5,654 nt of DNA, taken from NCBI GenBank assembly GCA_002451435.1, contig DKCF01000085.1, positions 1 to 5,654 of the forward strand, given 5' to 3'. Below the pieces are notes generated by a model. The model was not told the origin of the DNA. It ran no database searches and worked only from the letters and a program-made list of their open reading frames with translations. The position numbers and the translations under genes were made by a program. The DNA comes from Bifidobacterium sp. UBA6881. GTDB taxonomy: Bacteria > Actinomycetota > Actinomycetes > Actinomycetales > Bifidobacteriaceae. Below, one piece after another: positions 4,479 to 5,654 of this stretch (its first letter is position 1; each line of letters starts with the position of its first letter).

Positions 4479-5654
4479 ATGGCAAGAAGGTGGACGCCAC
4501 AGAGATTCGTAACGCATCGGCGCATTCGTGTCGCGATATGCGTCGCTTCGCTGACACTCACTTCGGCTTTGGCTTTCGGCGTCGGCGCCCGCAAAACCGT
4601 GGCGTTGACCGTCAACGGCGAAACCACCACCGTCACGACCTATGCGATGAGCGTCGACCGTCTGCTGCAGGAACAGGGCGTGAAGGTCAAAACCCATGAT
4701 CTGGTCGAATCCACCACGCCGACCAGCATGCTGAAGAACCATGACGTCGTCACGGTGAAAAGCGCCTATCAGACCACCATCACCATCAACGGACAGGAGG
4801 TGCCGTTCTGGACGGTGGCCACCAGCGCCGAACAGCTGCTTGGTTTCTTCGAGGAGAACGAAGCGCAGGCCGCGAAGGTGACCGTCAACATCGGCAATGT
4901 GTACAACAAGCTGACCGGCGGGCTGATCATCAACCAGAAGGGCCCCGTCACCGTCATCGCGGACGGCAAAACCTCCGTGGCACCGAACGGCAAGCTTCCG
5001 GCGGCATCGATCCTCGATTCCAAAGGCATCACCGTCGGCAAGGAGGATCGCGTCAGCGTCGAAAAGGACAACGGCAAAACCGTGCTCCGAGTGCAGCGCG
5101 TCACCCATGGCACGGAAACGCGTACGGAAACCGTGCCGTTCGGCACGCAGACCATCGTGGACCAATCGTTGCAGCCAGGTGAGGTCGTGGTCCGGCAGGA
5201 AGGCCAGAACGGCGAAATCCAGAAGACCTACAGCGTCACCTACGTGGATGGCGTGAAGGAAAGCGAAGAGCTGACGGACGAGAAGACGACGAAAATCGCC
5301 ATCGACCGCATCATCGCGGTCGGCCCTGAGAAGACCGCCGACGATACGGACAACAACGAATCCGACGATTCCGGCAACAACGATTCCGACAACAGCGGCA
5401 GCTCGAAGAACGACGGGCAGTCGGGCGGCAGCAACTCCGGCAGCTCCAGCGGATCCCACCAGTCCTCGAACGGCAGCAATTCGAAAAACGATTCCGATAC
5501 GTCGGATAAGAAGGACAACGGTTCGAGCAACTCAGGAAACTCGGGCAGCAGCAATTCAGGCAACAGCGGAAACTCAGGAAACTCCAACTCAGGAAACTCC
5601 GGAAACAGCAACTCCGGGAATTCCAATTCCGGGAACTCGGGCAACAGCGGAAAC
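4479..5654 (+). CDS. RpfB-like cell-wall protein, DUF348 x3 plus G5 (3' end outside window)
   Basis: The 392 codons visible run without a stop to the window edge. Residues 1-15 are basic and 16-37 are hydrophobic (signal peptide or membrane anchor, with no lipobox cysteine). Three DUF348 (YabE-like) repeats follow at about 39-93, 98-140 and 155-195, each of the type VxVNGxxxxxxT..SVDxLL. A G5 domain covers about 206-283, with the pattern TRTETVPFGT, then LQPGE, then YxVTYxDG. This order is that of RpfB, the resuscitation-promoting factor that cleaves peptidoglycan. A Ser/Gly/Asn/Asp linker begins near 288 and is still running at the edge after about 105 residues, so the expected C-terminal lytic domain is not seen, and another enzyme domain (CHAP, NlpC/P60) cannot be excluded. 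I chose ATG 4479, preceded by AGAGGA (4470-4475). An in-frame ATG at 4446 would add 11 residues but lacks a ribosome binding site and sits only about 14 bases after the predicted transcript start. In many Actinomycetota rpfB is followed by rsmA and ispE. Confidence 0.88.
   Translation, partial: MARRWTPQRFVTHRRIRVAICVASLTLTSALAFGVGARKTVALTVNGETTTVTTYAMSVDRLLQEQGVKVKTHDLVESTTPTSMLKNHDVVTVKSAYQTTITINGQEVPFWTVATSAEQLLGFFEENEAQAAKVTVNIGNVYNKLTGGLIINQKGPVTVIADGKTSVAPNGKLPAASILDSKGITVGKEDRVSVEKDNGKTVLRVQRVTHGTETRTETVPFGTQTIVDQSLQPGEVVVRQEGQNGEIQKTYSVTYVDGVKESEELTDEKTTKIAIDRIIAVGPEKTADDTDNNESDDSGNNDSDNSGSSKNDGQSGGSNSGSSSGSHQSSNGSNSKNDSDTSDKKDNGSSNSGNSGSSNSGNSGNSGNSNSGNSGNSNSGNSNSGNSGNSGN
5571..5639 (+). 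repeat. 15-base tandem repeats coding NSGNS in the RpfB-like linker
   Basis: AACTCAGGAAACTCC is perfectly duplicated at 5571-5585 and 5586-5600. After a 9-base partial unit (5601-5609) come two diverged units at 5610-5624 and 5625-5639. An earlier near copy starts at 5529. Each unit encodes Asn-Ser-Gly-Asn-Ser. Because the unit is five codons, gain or loss of copies keeps the reading frame. The array continues to the right edge. Confidence 0.85.

Noticed and set aside
4424..4699. Rightward 91-codon frame near the RpfB-like start
   Set aside because: It overlaps the RpfB-like gene in a different frame, lacks a ribosome binding site and is His/Arg-rich shadow translation.
4419..5459. 346-codon leftward frame antisense to the RpfB-like gene
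   Set aside because: The sense strand encodes clear DUF348 and G5 domains. The antisense product is Arg/His/Asp-rich shadow sequence with no recognisable fold.
5240..5644. Leftward frame encoding a Pro/Glu/Phe/Leu repeat protein
   Set aside because: It is the antisense reading of the Ser/Gly/Asn repeat region. The apparent periodicity comes from those DNA repeats.

Overview
The window looks like chromosomal DNA from a high-GC Gram-positive bacterium (Actinomycetota), most plausibly a Bifidobacterium or close relative. The evidence is G/C-rich wobble positions in the genes, an RpfB-type protein (three DUF348 repeats then a G5 domain), a Hanks-type Ser/Thr kinase, and a small RNA with the architecture of the actinobacterial 6C RNA. 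The genus is an inference from these features, not from a database match.

Layout, all genes on the + strand. Positions 1-715 hold no convincing gene. They contain weak leftward promoter-like signals, a hairpin with a leftward U-tract, and a four-copy 13-bp tandem repeat. Positions 716-2833 encode a 705-residue Ser/Thr protein kinase with intact catalytic motifs, a long Thr/Ala/Pro-rich linker and a C-terminal domain of about four membrane segments instead of PASTA repeats. After 108 bases, 2942-3925 encode a membrane-anchored DsbA/thioredoxin-fold protein with a CPGC active site. A good sigma70-type promoter (TTGACT-17-TATGCT) then drives a tRNA-Thr(UGU) gene at 4034-4107. This promoter lies inside the right half of a perfect 12-bp inverted repeat.

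About 50 bases after the tRNA come two 9-bp hairpins with unrelated stems but the same 13-nt C-rich loop sequence, followed by a textbook Rho-independent terminator. I read this as a 6C-like small RNA (4151-4269). It is the most interesting non-coding element here. After a candidate TACAAT promoter, an RpfB-like cell-wall protein starts at 4479 and runs off the right edge inside a Ser/Gly/Asn repeat linker. Its catalytic domain, if present, lies outside the window.

How the parts may work together: the kinase and DsbA-like genes have no clear terminator between them and may be co-transcribed. The RpfB-like gene is a separate unit beyond the 6C terminator. All three proteins act at or outside the membrane, which suggests a cell-envelope neighbourhood, but the functional link is inference.
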